Below, piece by piece: positions 54,099-63,194 of a stretch of 64,000 bases of DNA. The notes under the pieces were generated by a model that was not told the origin of the DNA, searched no databases, and saw nothing but the letters and a program-made list of their open reading frames with translations. The stretch's first letter is position 1. Every line of letters begins with the position of its first letter. The stretch lies in assembly GCA_963794995.1 (NCBI GenBank), contig CAWCFV010000002.1, forward strand, positions 2,046,001-2,110,000, written 5' to 3'. The position numbers and the translations under genes were made by a program. The DNA is from CAWCFV01 sp963794995. GTDB lineage: Bacteria; Actinomycetota; Actinomycetes; JACCUZ01.

Positions 54099-57043
54099 GG
54101 ATCGTCGTCGACCTCGGTGACGTCGGCGTGGCCGGGACCGACGACGTCCACGCGACGGACGCCGCCCTGCTGCCGGCTCCCGCGCGCGCCGTGCTGGCCG
54201 GGCTCGCGGCGGCACCTGGCGCGGACGAGGTGCTCGTGGTGGTCCCCGGGCCGGGACCGGGCAGGCCCGACCCGGTCGTCGTGCGCGACGCGCTCGCGGC
54301 CCACCTGCCACTGCACCGCGTGGTGACCGCCCCCGCGCTGCCCGGCCACGACCCGCGCGCTGCCCGCGCGCTCCGCCACGCGCTGGTGGCCGCACTGCGC
54401 CCGGACGCCGTCGTCGCCCTCGTGGGGCCGGGCACGGACGGCCCCACCCGCGTCGGAGGCCTGCCGACAGCCGTGGTGGTGTGCGGCGGGCCGGCCTCGG
54501 CCGCAGCCGGCCCCGATGCCCCCGATGCCCCCGATGCCCCCGATGCCCCCGATGCCCCCGACCTCGTGCTGCCCACGGCCGGCCGTCCGGACGGCGAGGT
54601 GCCGGCGGCACTGCGCGCCTGGGTGGCGGCGCTCCCGTCCACCGTCCCGTCCGGCACCCCCGCCCCCACGAGTACCGCGCGCCCCACACTGGCCCTGGTG
54701 TCCGCCTGGCCGCCGGCCCGGTCCGGCGTCGCCGACTACGCCGCCTTCACCGCGCCGTACCTGTCGGGTCGCTACGACGTCACCGTGGTGACCGACGAGC
54801 AGGAGGCGGCCACCGGGGGGCTGCAGCGGGAGAGCCGTGACGGGTTCGCGCAGACCTGGTGGCGCTACGACCGGGTCGTCTACCACCTCGGCAACAGCGT
54901 GTTCCACAGCGCCGACCTCGCCCTCCTGGCGCAGGCACCGGGTGTCGTCGTCCTGCACGACGCCGTGCTCACCGGTGCCCTCTGGGGGACGGGCGACGGG
55001 CTGGGGCACCCGCGGGGGCCGGACGGGCTGCTCGCCGACGCCGGACCGCCACCGCCGGAGGGGGCGCCCGACCTGCGTGGCGTCCGGGAGGCGCTGGCCC
55101 CCGCGCTGGGCGTGGTCGTGCACTCCGAGCACGCGGCCACGCTGCTCCGGGAGGCCGGGGTGACCACCGACCCGGTCGCGGTCACCCGCCTCGCGACGCC
55201 CGCCCGGGAGCCGCGCGGCCCCGCTCCCGCCGAGGCGGACGACCGCCCGGTCCTGGCCCACTTCGGCTTCGTGAACCCCTTCAAGGGAGCGGACCTGCTG
55301 GTGGCCGCCGCGGGCGCGCTGCTGGCCCGCGGCGTGCGGTGCCGGGTGGTCTTCGTCGGCGAGTTCACCGGCGGCGGCCTGCTGGCGCAGACCTGTCGGC
55401 TGGCCGACCGGCTCGGGGTCGACATGACCGTCACCGGGTTCGTCGACGAGCCCGGGTGGGAGTCCTGGCTGGCGCGCTCGGCCTGCGCGGTGCAGCTGCG
55501 CGAGCAGTCGCACGGGGAGTCGTCGGCGGCGCTGGGCGAGCTGCTCGCCCGGGGGCTGCCCGTCGTGTGCACGGACATCGGCTCGTTCGCCGAGCTGCCG
55601 GAGGGCGTGGTCCGGCACGTCCCGCCCGGCGCCGCACCGGACCGGCTGGCCGACGTGCTGGCGCCGCTGCTGGCCCCGGACGCCGGCCGCGAGCTCGCCG
55701 CGGCCGCGACCCGCTTCGCCCGGGTCGACTGCGCCCCGGAGGTATGGGCCGACGCGGTCGCCTCGGCCGTCGAGCGGGCCTATACCGGCAGCCTCGCGCT
55801 GCGCTGGGCCGAGGAGTCCGCGTACCTCCCCGACGGCGGGCCGGTCGACCCGATGCCGGACGCTTTCGCCGTCCGCGGGAGGACCGGGCTCGGTCACGCC
55901 GCCTGGGTCACCGACGTCTCGGTCTACGCGAACACCGCGTTCTTCACCGGGATCCAGCGGGTCGCCGCGCGGCTGCACCACGAGCTCGACGACCTGCTGC
56001 CCCGGCTGGCGACCGGCCTGCACCCCGCGCGCATCACGGAGGGCCTGGACGACCCGCCGCACCGCGAGATCGCCCGGGACCCGATGAGCTGGCGGCCCGC
56101 GGTCGCGCTCGACGAGGCCGAGTGGCTGCTCTGCGTCGACCTCAACGTCCGGCTGGCCCGGCACCGCGAGCAGCTGCTGGCCGCGCGGTCGCGGGGCCTG
56201 CGGGTGGCCGTCGTGGTGCACGACCTCATGCCGGTGCTGCACCCCGAGTGGTTCCCGCGGGAGTCGGCCGGCGGTGGGTTCGCCGGCTGGCTGCGGACCG
56301 TGCTCGACGTCGCCGACCTGGTCGTGGCCAACAGCGACGCGACCGCGGCCGACGTGCAGCGCTGGGTGGACGAGCACCCGCCACGGCGGCCGGACTCGCT
56401 GGCCCTGGCCACCGTGCCGTGGGGCTGGGACTTCGACGGGGCCCCGGCCCTGGACCCGGTGGCCGAGCAGCGGGAGCCCGACCACTTCCTCGCCGTCGGG
56501 ACCATCGAGCCCCGCAAGGGGCACCGGCAGGTCCTCGACGCGTTCGAGGCCCTGTGGTCAGCCGGGTCCCCGGCCCGGCTCACGGTCGTCGGTCGCCGCG
56601 GCTGGATGGTCGACGACCTCGTGACCCGGATGACCGGGCTGGGGCGCACCGAGCCACGGTTCCGGTGGCTCGAGGGCGCCGACGACGCCGAGCTGCACCG
56701 CCTCTACGCGACCTGCACGGCGGTCGTGATGGCCTCCCACGGCGAGGGCTTCGGCCTGCCGGTGGTGGAGGCGGCCCTGCGGGGCGCTCACGTGGTCGTC
56801 CGCGACATCCCGGTCCTGCGCGAGGTGGCCGGCGGCGAGGCCACCTACTTCTCCGCCTCCGGCGGGGACCTGGAACGCGTGCTGACGACGACCCTCGTCA
56901 GGGCCGGCCGTGGTCCGCTCCCGGTGCGGCCGACCACCGACCTGCGGCGGTGGGCCGACGTGGCGTCGGACCTGGCGGCCGTCCTGCGCGACGACGTCCC
57001 GGCCACCGCGACCTGGCGGCCCGCCGACCGGCGCTGGCGCTGA
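54095..57043 (+). CDS. Two-domain glycosyltransferase (GT-B/GT-B fusion), 982 aa
   Basis: An N-terminal low-conservation segment (residues 1-about 190) includes five Asp-Ala-Pro repeats. The first GT-B domain runs to about 590: LALVSAWPPARSGVADYAAF, VVYHLGNSVFHSADLALL, PVLAHFGFVNPFKGADLLVAA and VQLREQSHGESSAALGELLARG. The second begins near 600: VTDVSVYANTAFFTGIQRV, VVVHDLMPVLHPEWFP, FLAVGTIEPRKGHRQVLDAFEAL and VVMASHGEGFGLPVVEAALRG, both with donor-binding Glu. Such tandem transferases can add alternating linkages. The gene ends the overlapping run, followed by a 228-bp gap. Confidence 0.88.
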   Translation: MRIVVDLGDVGVAGTDDVHATDAALLPAPARAVLAGLAAAPGADEVLVVVPGPGPGRPDPVVVRDALAAHLPLHRVVTAPALPGHDPRAARALRHALVAALRPDAVVALVGPGTDGPTRVGGLPTAVVVCGGPASAAAGPDAPDAPDAPDAPDAPDLVLPTAGRPDGEVPAALRAWVAALPSTVPSGTPAPTSTARPTLALVSAWPPARSGVADYAAFTAPYLSGRYDVTVVTDEQEAATGGLQRESRDGFAQTWWRYDRVVYHLGNSVFHSADLALLAQAPGVVVLHDAVLTGALWGTGDGLGHPRGPDGLLADAGPPPPEGAPDLRGVREALAPALGVVVHSEHAATLLREAGVTTDPVAVTRLATPAREPRGPAPAEADDRPVLAHFGFVNPFKGADLLVAAAGALLARGVRCRVVFVGEFTGGGLLAQTCRLADRLGVDMTVTGFVDEPGWESWLARSACAVQLREQSHGESSAALGELLARGLPVVCTDIGSFAELPEGVVRHVPPGAAPDRLADVLAPLLAPDAGRELAAAATRFARVDCAPEVWADAVASAVERAYTGSLALRWAEESAYLPDGGPVDPMPDAFAVRGRTGLGHAAWVTDVSVYANTAFFTGIQRVAARLHHELDDLLPRLATGLHPARITEGLDDPPHREIARDPMSWRPAVALDEAEWLLCVDLNVRLARHREQLLAARSRGLRVAVVVHDLMPVLHPEWFPRESAGGGFAGWLRTVLDVADLVVANSDATAADVQRWVDEHPPRRPDSLALATVPWGWDFDGAPALDPVAEQREPDHFLAVGTIEPRKGHRQVLDAFEALWSAGSPARLTVVGRRGWMVDDLVTRMTGLGRTEPRFRWLEGADDAELHRLYATCTAVVMASHGEGFGLPVVEAALRGAHVVVRDIPVLREVAGGEATYFSASGGDLERVLTTTLVRAGRGPLPVRPTTDLRRWADVASDLAAVLRDDVPATATWRPADRRWR
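54515..54559. repeat. Nonamer tandem repeat in the fused glycosyltransferase gene
   Basis: Five perfect 9-bp units GATGCCCCC, in frame, encoding Asp-Ala-Pro repeats in a linker before the first catalytic domain. Confidence 0.92.
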
Positions 57044-57271
57044 GCCGGCCCCCCTCGGCGCGGCGGGGGGACCAGGGCGGGCCGCTATAGTGAGCGGCGC
57101 ATTCGCCGCGGGCGCCCGTCGTGCGGCGTCGGCGCACGGGCCCCCGGGTACGGGCTGGGCCCCGGTGCGGTGGCCGGCGACACAGGGCGACGCCCCGCGC
57201 GACGACGACCCGCATGACGACGACCCGCATGACGACGACCCGCATGACGACGACGCGAGAGGGACCAGAAC
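57044..57271 (+). promoter_or_regulatory. gmd leader region with -10 candidate
   Basis: A 228-bp gap ahead of gmd. TATAGT at 57086-57091 is a strong -10 match, though no -35 is evident. GC-rich sequence that can fold into hairpins lies at about 57100-57160 and a 15-bp tandem repeat at 57201-57257. No gene is seen here. Confidence 0.4.
57201..57257. repeat. 15-bp tandem repeat in the gmd leader
   Basis: Three perfect copies of GACGACGACCCGCAT (57201-57215, 57216-57230, 57231-57245) and a partial fourth (57246-57257, changed to GACGACGACGCG), ending 14 nt before the gmd ATG. It overlaps the region where the ribosome would sit; GAGAGGG after it is the likely Shine-Dalgarno. Confidence 0.93.
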
Positions 57272-58249
<978 letters not shown>

Positions 58250-58255
58250 GCGTCG

Positions 58256-59269
58256 GTGCCCACAGCGCTGGTCACGGGCGTCGCCGGGCAGGACGGTGCC
58301 TACCTCACGCAACAGCTGCTCGCCGACGGGTTCCGTGTGGTCGGGCTGGTGCAGCCGGGATCGTCCGTGCCGGCGCACCTCGCGCCGTTCCTGGCCGGTG
58401 CCGAGCTGCGCGCCGGTGACCTGCGTGACGGCGCCGGCCTGCAGGCCGTCGTCGACGACACCGCCCCGGACGAGGTGTACAACCTGGCCGGCATGTCGTC
58501 GGTGTCCGACTCGTGGGAGCGGCCGCTGGAGCACGCCGACGTCAACGGCCTGGGCGTGCTCCGGCTCGTCCTGGCGCTGGTCGCCTACGCCGAGCGCACC
58601 GGGGCCCGGCCGCGGCTGCTCCAGGCCTCCAGCGCCGAGATCTTCGGCGCCGGCGAGAGCACACGTGACGAGACCTCGCCCGTGCAGCCGCGCAACCCCT
58701 ACGCCGTCGCGAAGGCGTTCGCCCACGAGGTCGTGGCGACCTACCGGGAGAGCTGCGGGCTGCACGCCAGCACGGTGATCCTGTTCAACCACGAGAGCCC
58801 CTTGCGGACCACCGCGTTCGTGTCCCGCAAGATCTCGCGCGGCGTGGCCGAGATCGCGCTCGGCCGGGCCGAGCGCCTGGTGCTGGGCAACCTCGACGCC
58901 CGTCGTGACTGGGGCTTCGCCGGCGACTACACCCGGGCGATGCGGCTGGCCCTGGGGCACGACGTGGCCGGCGACTGGGTGGTGGCCACCGGCGAGGTAC
59001 GCAGCGTCCGGGACTTCGTCCGCGAGGCGTTCGCGGTCGCCGGGGTGGCCGGCTGGGAGCAGCTCGTGACCAGCGCGCCGGAGTTCGTCCGCCCGGCCGA
59101 GTCACCGGCGCTCATCGGTGACCCCGGCAGGGCGCGCCGGGAGCTGGGCTGGGTGCCGGAGGTGTCGTTCGGCGACCTCGTGGCGAGCATGGTCCGGGCC
59201 GATCTCGCCGAGCTCGAGCGCGAGGGGTCCGACGGTCTCGTCGTCGACGCCGCACGGAAGGGCAGCTGA
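58256..59269 (+). CDS. GDP-sugar SDR (Gmd/Rmd-like paralogue)
   Basis: A 337-aa SDR similar to the upstream gene: ALVTGVAGQDGAYLTQQLLADG, YNLAGMSSVSDSWERPLEH, QASSAEIFG, catalytic YAVAKAFAHEVV, NHESPLRTTAFVSRKISRG and LGNLDARRDWGFAGDYTRAM. The NHESP and LGNLDARRDWGFAGDY segments show common origin with Gmd, but the N-terminal part is shorter and diverged (VQPGSSVPAHLAPFLAG). It could be a second dehydratase or a GDP-6-deoxy-4-keto-mannose reductase such as Rmd; sequence alone does not decide. The GTG start at 58256 lies 6 nt after gmd; its stop overlaps the next ATG (TGATG). Confidence 0.75.
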   Translation: MPTALVTGVAGQDGAYLTQQLLADGFRVVGLVQPGSSVPAHLAPFLAGAELRAGDLRDGAGLQAVVDDTAPDEVYNLAGMSSVSDSWERPLEHADVNGLGVLRLVLALVAYAERTGARPRLLQASSAEIFGAGESTRDETSPVQPRNPYAVAKAFAHEVVATYRESCGLHASTVILFNHESPLRTTAFVSRKISRGVAEIALGRAERLVLGNLDARRDWGFAGDYTRAMRLALGHDVAGDWVVATGEVRSVRDFVREAFAVAGVAGWEQLVTSAPEFVRPAESPALIGDPGRARRELGWVPEVSFGDLVASMVRADLAELEREGSDGLVVDAARKGS

Positions 59270-60963
59270 TGACCACGTCCTCGACCGAGGTCGACGCCGA
59301 GCCCGTGCCGGGGGACGAGGCGCCTCGCGCGCGCCGCGGGCCGCGCCTGCCGCGGCTGCGCCGGCCACAGCCGGGGCCGGCCCTGCTGCTCGACCTCCTG
59401 GTCGTCGCGGTCGCCGGTGCGGCGACGCTGTGGACGACCCAGGGCAAGTTCCTCTGGCTCGACGTCAACTTCGACCTGCGCTACTACCACGCCTACCTCG
59501 GCTGGTCGCTGTTCACCGACGGCGTGCACCTCGACCTGCACCCCGCCGGTGTCGGCAGCTACCTGAACCCGGCGCTGGACGCGCTGAACTACCTGGCCAT
59601 GTCGGTGCTGCCCGCCTGGGCCGGCACCGCGCTGCTGCTGGCGATCCACCTGTCCAGCGCGGTGCCCGTGTACCTGATCGCCCGGCTGCTGATGCCCCGC
59701 TGGCGCCCCTCGTTCGCGGCCGCCGCCGCCCTGCTGTCGCTCGGAGGGGCCCTGGTCACCTCCGAGTGGGGGACGACCTTCGGCGACCTGACCTCCGCGC
59801 CGTTGGTCCTCTGGGGTCTCTGGGCGCTGCTCGGCGCGACCCGACGCAGCACCTGGCGGCTGCTGGTCGCGGGGCTGCTCGTCGGGATCGCCGTCGGGGT
59901 GAAGCTCACCAACAGCCCCTACGGCGTGGCCACCGTCGTGCTCGGCGTCTTCCTGCTGCCCCGCGTCATGCCCTTGCTCCGCCTGGGGACCGGGCTCGTC
60001 GTCGGCTTCGCGGTATCGGCCGTCCCGTGGATGACCGTGATGTGGCAGGAGACCCGCAACCCGGTCTTCCCGCTGCTCAACGCCCAGTTCCAGTCGCCCT
60101 ACGCGGCGCCGCTGACCCAGACCGACGGCCGCTTCGGGGCCCGCGGCCTCGGCGAGGCCCTGCTCGTCCCGTTCAAGCTGGTGGCCGCCCCGGCAGGCTT
60201 CAGCAGCGAGCTGCCGTCGTCGGACTGGCGCTGGCCGCTCTGGGCGGTGAGCGTGGTCCTCGTGCTCGTCCTGCTGCTCCTCCAGCTGCCGGGATCGTCC
60301 CTGCCCCGGCCGTCGCTGCCGGCGTCGTGGCGGTGGGCCGAGCCGTCGTTCCGGGCCCTGGTCGGGCTCCAGCTGTTCCTGTTCGTGGCGTTCCTGCTCT
60401 GGGTGATGATCTTCGGCATCCAGCGCTACGCGATCGTCATCGAGATCCTCGCGGTGCCGGCGGTCCTCGCCGTCCTCTCGTTGCTCACCGCGCGCCTCGC
60501 CGGCATGACCGTCCTGACGCTGCTCCTCGCCGTCGGCCTGGGCTGGAACACGGTCACCCTGAACTGGGGCCGGATCCCGATCCCGGACGGTCCCGCGATC
60601 GAGCCCGGCTCGGTCACCGCGCTGCAGAAGTACCGGACGATGGTGGTGTCGAACACCCAGCCGAGCACCTTCGTCGCGGTGGCGGTGGGCGGCGACGCGG
60701 CCGACGGAACCCGCCCGGTGTGGCTGGGCGAGCCGTACAACGACGCGGACCGGGAGCGCGGTCTGCGGCGGATGGCTCCGGGGGAGATCGGCATCCTCGT
60801 GCGCGGCGACTCGGCCGACCCGGTGGGCTCGGCCAAGCAGGCGGCCGACTGGTACGACCTGCGCGCCACCGGCGAGTGCACGCCGGTCGTGGTCCCGCTC
60901 GGCGACCCGATGCTGGTGTGCGAGGTCGACGAGGACTCCTCCACGCCCGAGGCGCGCTCGTGA
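59269..60963 (+). CDS. Polytopic membrane protein, GT-C-like
   Basis: A 564-aa protein with a charged N-terminus (EAPRARRGPRLPRLRR), then about ten hydrophobic segments (for example LLLDLLVVAVAGAATLW, LLVAGLLVGIAVGVKLTN, VVLVLVLLLLQL, LFLFVAFLLWVMIFG) and a C-terminal extracytoplasmic part (VTALQKYRTMVVSNTQ to PMLVCEVDEDSS). The Asp-rich first loop (WLDVNFDLRYYHAY) resembles the catalytic loop of GT-C glycosyltransferases that use polyprenyl-phosphate sugars, but I cannot assign it to a family. ATG 59269 overlaps the upstream stop. Confidence 0.7.
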   Translation: MTTSSTEVDAEPVPGDEAPRARRGPRLPRLRRPQPGPALLLDLLVVAVAGAATLWTTQGKFLWLDVNFDLRYYHAYLGWSLFTDGVHLDLHPAGVGSYLNPALDALNYLAMSVLPAWAGTALLLAIHLSSAVPVYLIARLLMPRWRPSFAAAAALLSLGGALVTSEWGTTFGDLTSAPLVLWGLWALLGATRRSTWRLLVAGLLVGIAVGVKLTNSPYGVATVVLGVFLLPRVMPLLRLGTGLVVGFAVSAVPWMTVMWQETRNPVFPLLNAQFQSPYAAPLTQTDGRFGARGLGEALLVPFKLVAAPAGFSSELPSSDWRWPLWAVSVVLVLVLLLLQLPGSSLPRPSLPASWRWAEPSFRALVGLQLFLFVAFLLWVMIFGIQRYAIVIEILAVPAVLAVLSLLTARLAGMTVLTLLLAVGLGWNTVTLNWGRIPIPDGPAIEPGSVTALQKYRTMVVSNTQPSTFVAVAVGGDAADGTRPVWLGEPYNDADRERGLRRMAPGEIGILVRGDSADPVGSAKQAADWYDLRATGECTPVVVPLGDPMLVCEVDEDSSTPEARS

Positions 60964-61039
60964 CAGACATGACGGTCGTGACGGTCGGACGGGCCGGCCA
61001 GGCCACCACAGATGTGTCGTCCAGCAGGAGGGACCGGTC

Positions 61040-61999
61040 ATGAGCACCACCTCGCCGTTGCCGCGGGACAGCCGCGTGTACGTCGCGGGCCACCGAGGGC
61101 TCGTCGGGTCGGCCGTGTGGCGTCACCTCGAGCGGGAGGGCTTCACCGACCTGGTCGGTCGCACGTCCGGCGAGCTCGACCTGCGGAACCGGGACGCGAC
61201 CTTCGCCCACTTCGACGCCACCCGCCCGCACGCGGTCGTGCTGGCGGCGGCGCGGGTCGGCGGCATCATGGCCAACAGCACCCGTCCCGCGGACTTCCTG
61301 TCGGACAACCTGCAGGTGCAGGTGAACGTCCTCGACGCGGCCGCGCACCACGGCGTCGAGCGGCTGCTGTTCCTCGGGTCGAGCTGCATCTACCCGCGCC
61401 TCGCCGAGCAGCCGATCCGTGAGGACTCGCTGATGACGGGACACCTCGAGCCGACCAACGACGCCTACGCGATCGCGAAGATCGCGGGCATCCTGCACAC
61501 CCAGGCGCTGCGCCGGCAGTACCGCCGGCACTACATCTCGGTGATGCCGACCAACCTCTACGGCGTCGGCGACAACTTCGACCTGCAGAGCAGCCACGTG
61601 CTGCCCGCGATGATCCGTCGTTTCCACGAGGCCAAGCGGGCCGGCGCCCCCTCGGTCACGCTCTGGGGCACCGGGTCGCCGCGGCGGGAGTTCCTCCACG
61701 TCGACGACATGGCGGCCGCCTGCCTGTTCCTGCTGGACACCTACGACGAACCGGAGCACATCAACGTCGGCGTGGGCGAGGACGTCACGATCCGGGAGCT
61801 CGCCGAGACCGTCGCCGGCGTCGTGGGGTACGAGGGCGAGCTCGCCTGGGACACCAGCAAGCCCGACGGCATGCCGCGCAAGCTGCTCGACGTGAGCAAG
61901 ATCCACGCCCACGGCTGGAAGGCGAGGATCGGGCTGGTCGACGGCATCACCGCCACCTACCAGTGGTACGTCCAGCAGGAGTCCACGGCCCGGCGCTAG
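61040..61999 (+). CDS. fcl: GDP-L-fucose synthase
   Basis: A 319-aa SDR epimerase-reductase that converts GDP-4-keto-6-deoxymannose to GDP-L-fucose. Its signature segments are VYVAGHRGLVGSAVWRHLE, AARVGGIMANSTRPADFL, FLGSSCIYPRLAEQPIRE, the catalytic YAIAKIAGI (Tyr-x-x-x-Lys), MPTNLYGVGDNFD and WGTGSPRREFLHVDDMA. Conserved Cys and His are in the SSCIYP and SSHVLPA segments. The ATG follows GGAGGGACCGGTC. Its stop overlaps the stop of the convergent gmd by 3 nt. Confidence 0.95.
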   Translation: MSTTSPLPRDSRVYVAGHRGLVGSAVWRHLEREGFTDLVGRTSGELDLRNRDATFAHFDATRPHAVVLAAARVGGIMANSTRPADFLSDNLQVQVNVLDAAAHHGVERLLFLGSSCIYPRLAEQPIREDSLMTGHLEPTNDAYAIAKIAGILHTQALRRQYRRHYISVMPTNLYGVGDNFDLQSSHVLPAMIRRFHEAKRAGAPSVTLWGTGSPRREFLHVDDMAAACLFLLDTYDEPEHINVGVGEDVTIRELAETVAGVVGYEGELAWDTSKPDGMPRKLLDVSKIHAHGWKARIGLVDGITATYQWYVQQESTARR

Positions 62000-63000
62000 C
62001 CGTTCGTCCCGGTGCCGTCGGAGGCAGCGATGTCGGCGATGTCGGCGTCGACCATCAGCCGGGCCAGCTCCTCGGCGTGCGTGCCGGCGGTCCAGCCCAG
62101 CTGCGCCGCCGCCCTCGCCGGGTCGCCTATCAGGGCGTCGACCTCGGCCGGCCGCTCGTACGCCGGGTCGTGCCGCACGTGGTCCTGCCAGTCCAGGCCG
62201 GCGTGCGCGAACGCCGTGGCGGCGAAGTCGCGGACGGTCGTGCCGACCCCCGTGGCGAGCACGACGTCGTCGGGCGCGTCCTGCTGCAGCATCCGCCACA
62301 TGCCCTCGACGTACTCCGGGGCATAGCCCCAGTCCCGCACGGCGTCGAGGTTGCCCAGGTACAGCTCGCGCTGCTGCCCGGCGGCGATCCGGGCCACCGC
62401 CCGGGTGATCTTGCGCGTCACGAACGTCTCGCCTCGCCGCGGCGACTCGTGGTTGAACAGGATGCCGCTCACCGCGAACAACCCGTAGGCCTCGCGGTAG
62501 TTGACGGTCACCCAGTGCGCGTAGAGCTTGGCGGCACCGTAGGGCGAGCGCGGGTGGAACACCGTGGTCTCGCTCTGCGGCGGCGGCGTCGACCCGAACA
62601 TCTCCGACGTCGAGGCCTGGTAGAAGCGGCACTCGACGCCGGCGGCCCGGATCGCCTCCAGCAGCCGGATCGTCCCGACGGCGTCAGTCGACGCGGTGTA
62701 CTCCGGCAGCTCGAAGGACACCTTGACGTGGCTCATCGCGCCCAGGTTGTAGACCTCGTCCGGGGAGATGTCGCGCACCAGGTTCACCAGGTTGACGCCG
62801 TCGGTGAGGTCGCCGAAGTGCAGGAACAGCCGCCGGTGAGACTCGTGCGGGTCCTGGTAGATCCCGTCGATGCGCGCCGTGTTCAGGCTCGACGACCGGC
62901 GGACCAGGCCGTGCACCTCGTAGCCCTTGGACAGCAGCAGCTCGGCGAGGTACGAGCCGTCCTGACCGGTGATGCCGGTGATCAACGCGGACCGCGCCAC
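61996..63000 (-). CDS. gmd: GDP-mannose 4,6-dehydratase, canonical type
   Basis: A 334-aa enzyme with the full Gmd signature: ALITGITGQDGSYLAELLLSKGYEVHGLVRRSSSLNTARIDGIYQD, FGDLTDGVNL, YNLGAMSHVKVSFELPEYT, YQASTSEMFG, catalytic YGAAKLYAHWV, NHESPRRGETFVTRKITRAVARI and LGNLDAVRDWGYAPEYVEGMW. It produces GDP-4-keto-6-deoxymannose for Fcl, which lies convergent with it. GTG 63000 has GGAGG 8 nt upstream. The frame stays open upstream, but the residues there are not conserved. It is the second Gmd in the locus, distinct in sequence from that at 57272. Confidence 0.94.
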   Translation of the reverse strand: MARSALITGITGQDGSYLAELLLSKGYEVHGLVRRSSSLNTARIDGIYQDPHESHRRLFLHFGDLTDGVNLVNLVRDISPDEVYNLGAMSHVKVSFELPEYTASTDAVGTIRLLEAIRAAGVECRFYQASTSEMFGSTPPPQSETTVFHPRSPYGAAKLYAHWVTVNYREAYGLFAVSGILFNHESPRRGETFVTRKITRAVARIAAGQQRELYLGNLDAVRDWGYAPEYVEGMWRMLQQDAPDDVVLATGVGTTVRDFAATAFAHAGLDWQDHVRHDPAYERPAEVDALIGDPARAAAQLGWTAGTHAEELARLMVDADIADIAASDGTGTNG

Positions 63001-63194
63001 TGCTCCGACCTCCGTCCGTGCTGGTGCCGTCGCCCGGCTGGCGCAGGGCGGTCCATTCCTACACCAGCGGCCGTCCGGCGACCGGTTGGCCAACCCGCAG
63101 CGTCGGGTGGAAGGCTGGCCCCGGCCTCGCCGTGGACGTCGGGCGCGCACGGACGACCGGTGGTCAGCGAGGCCGCGCGCCGTGAGGAGGAACG

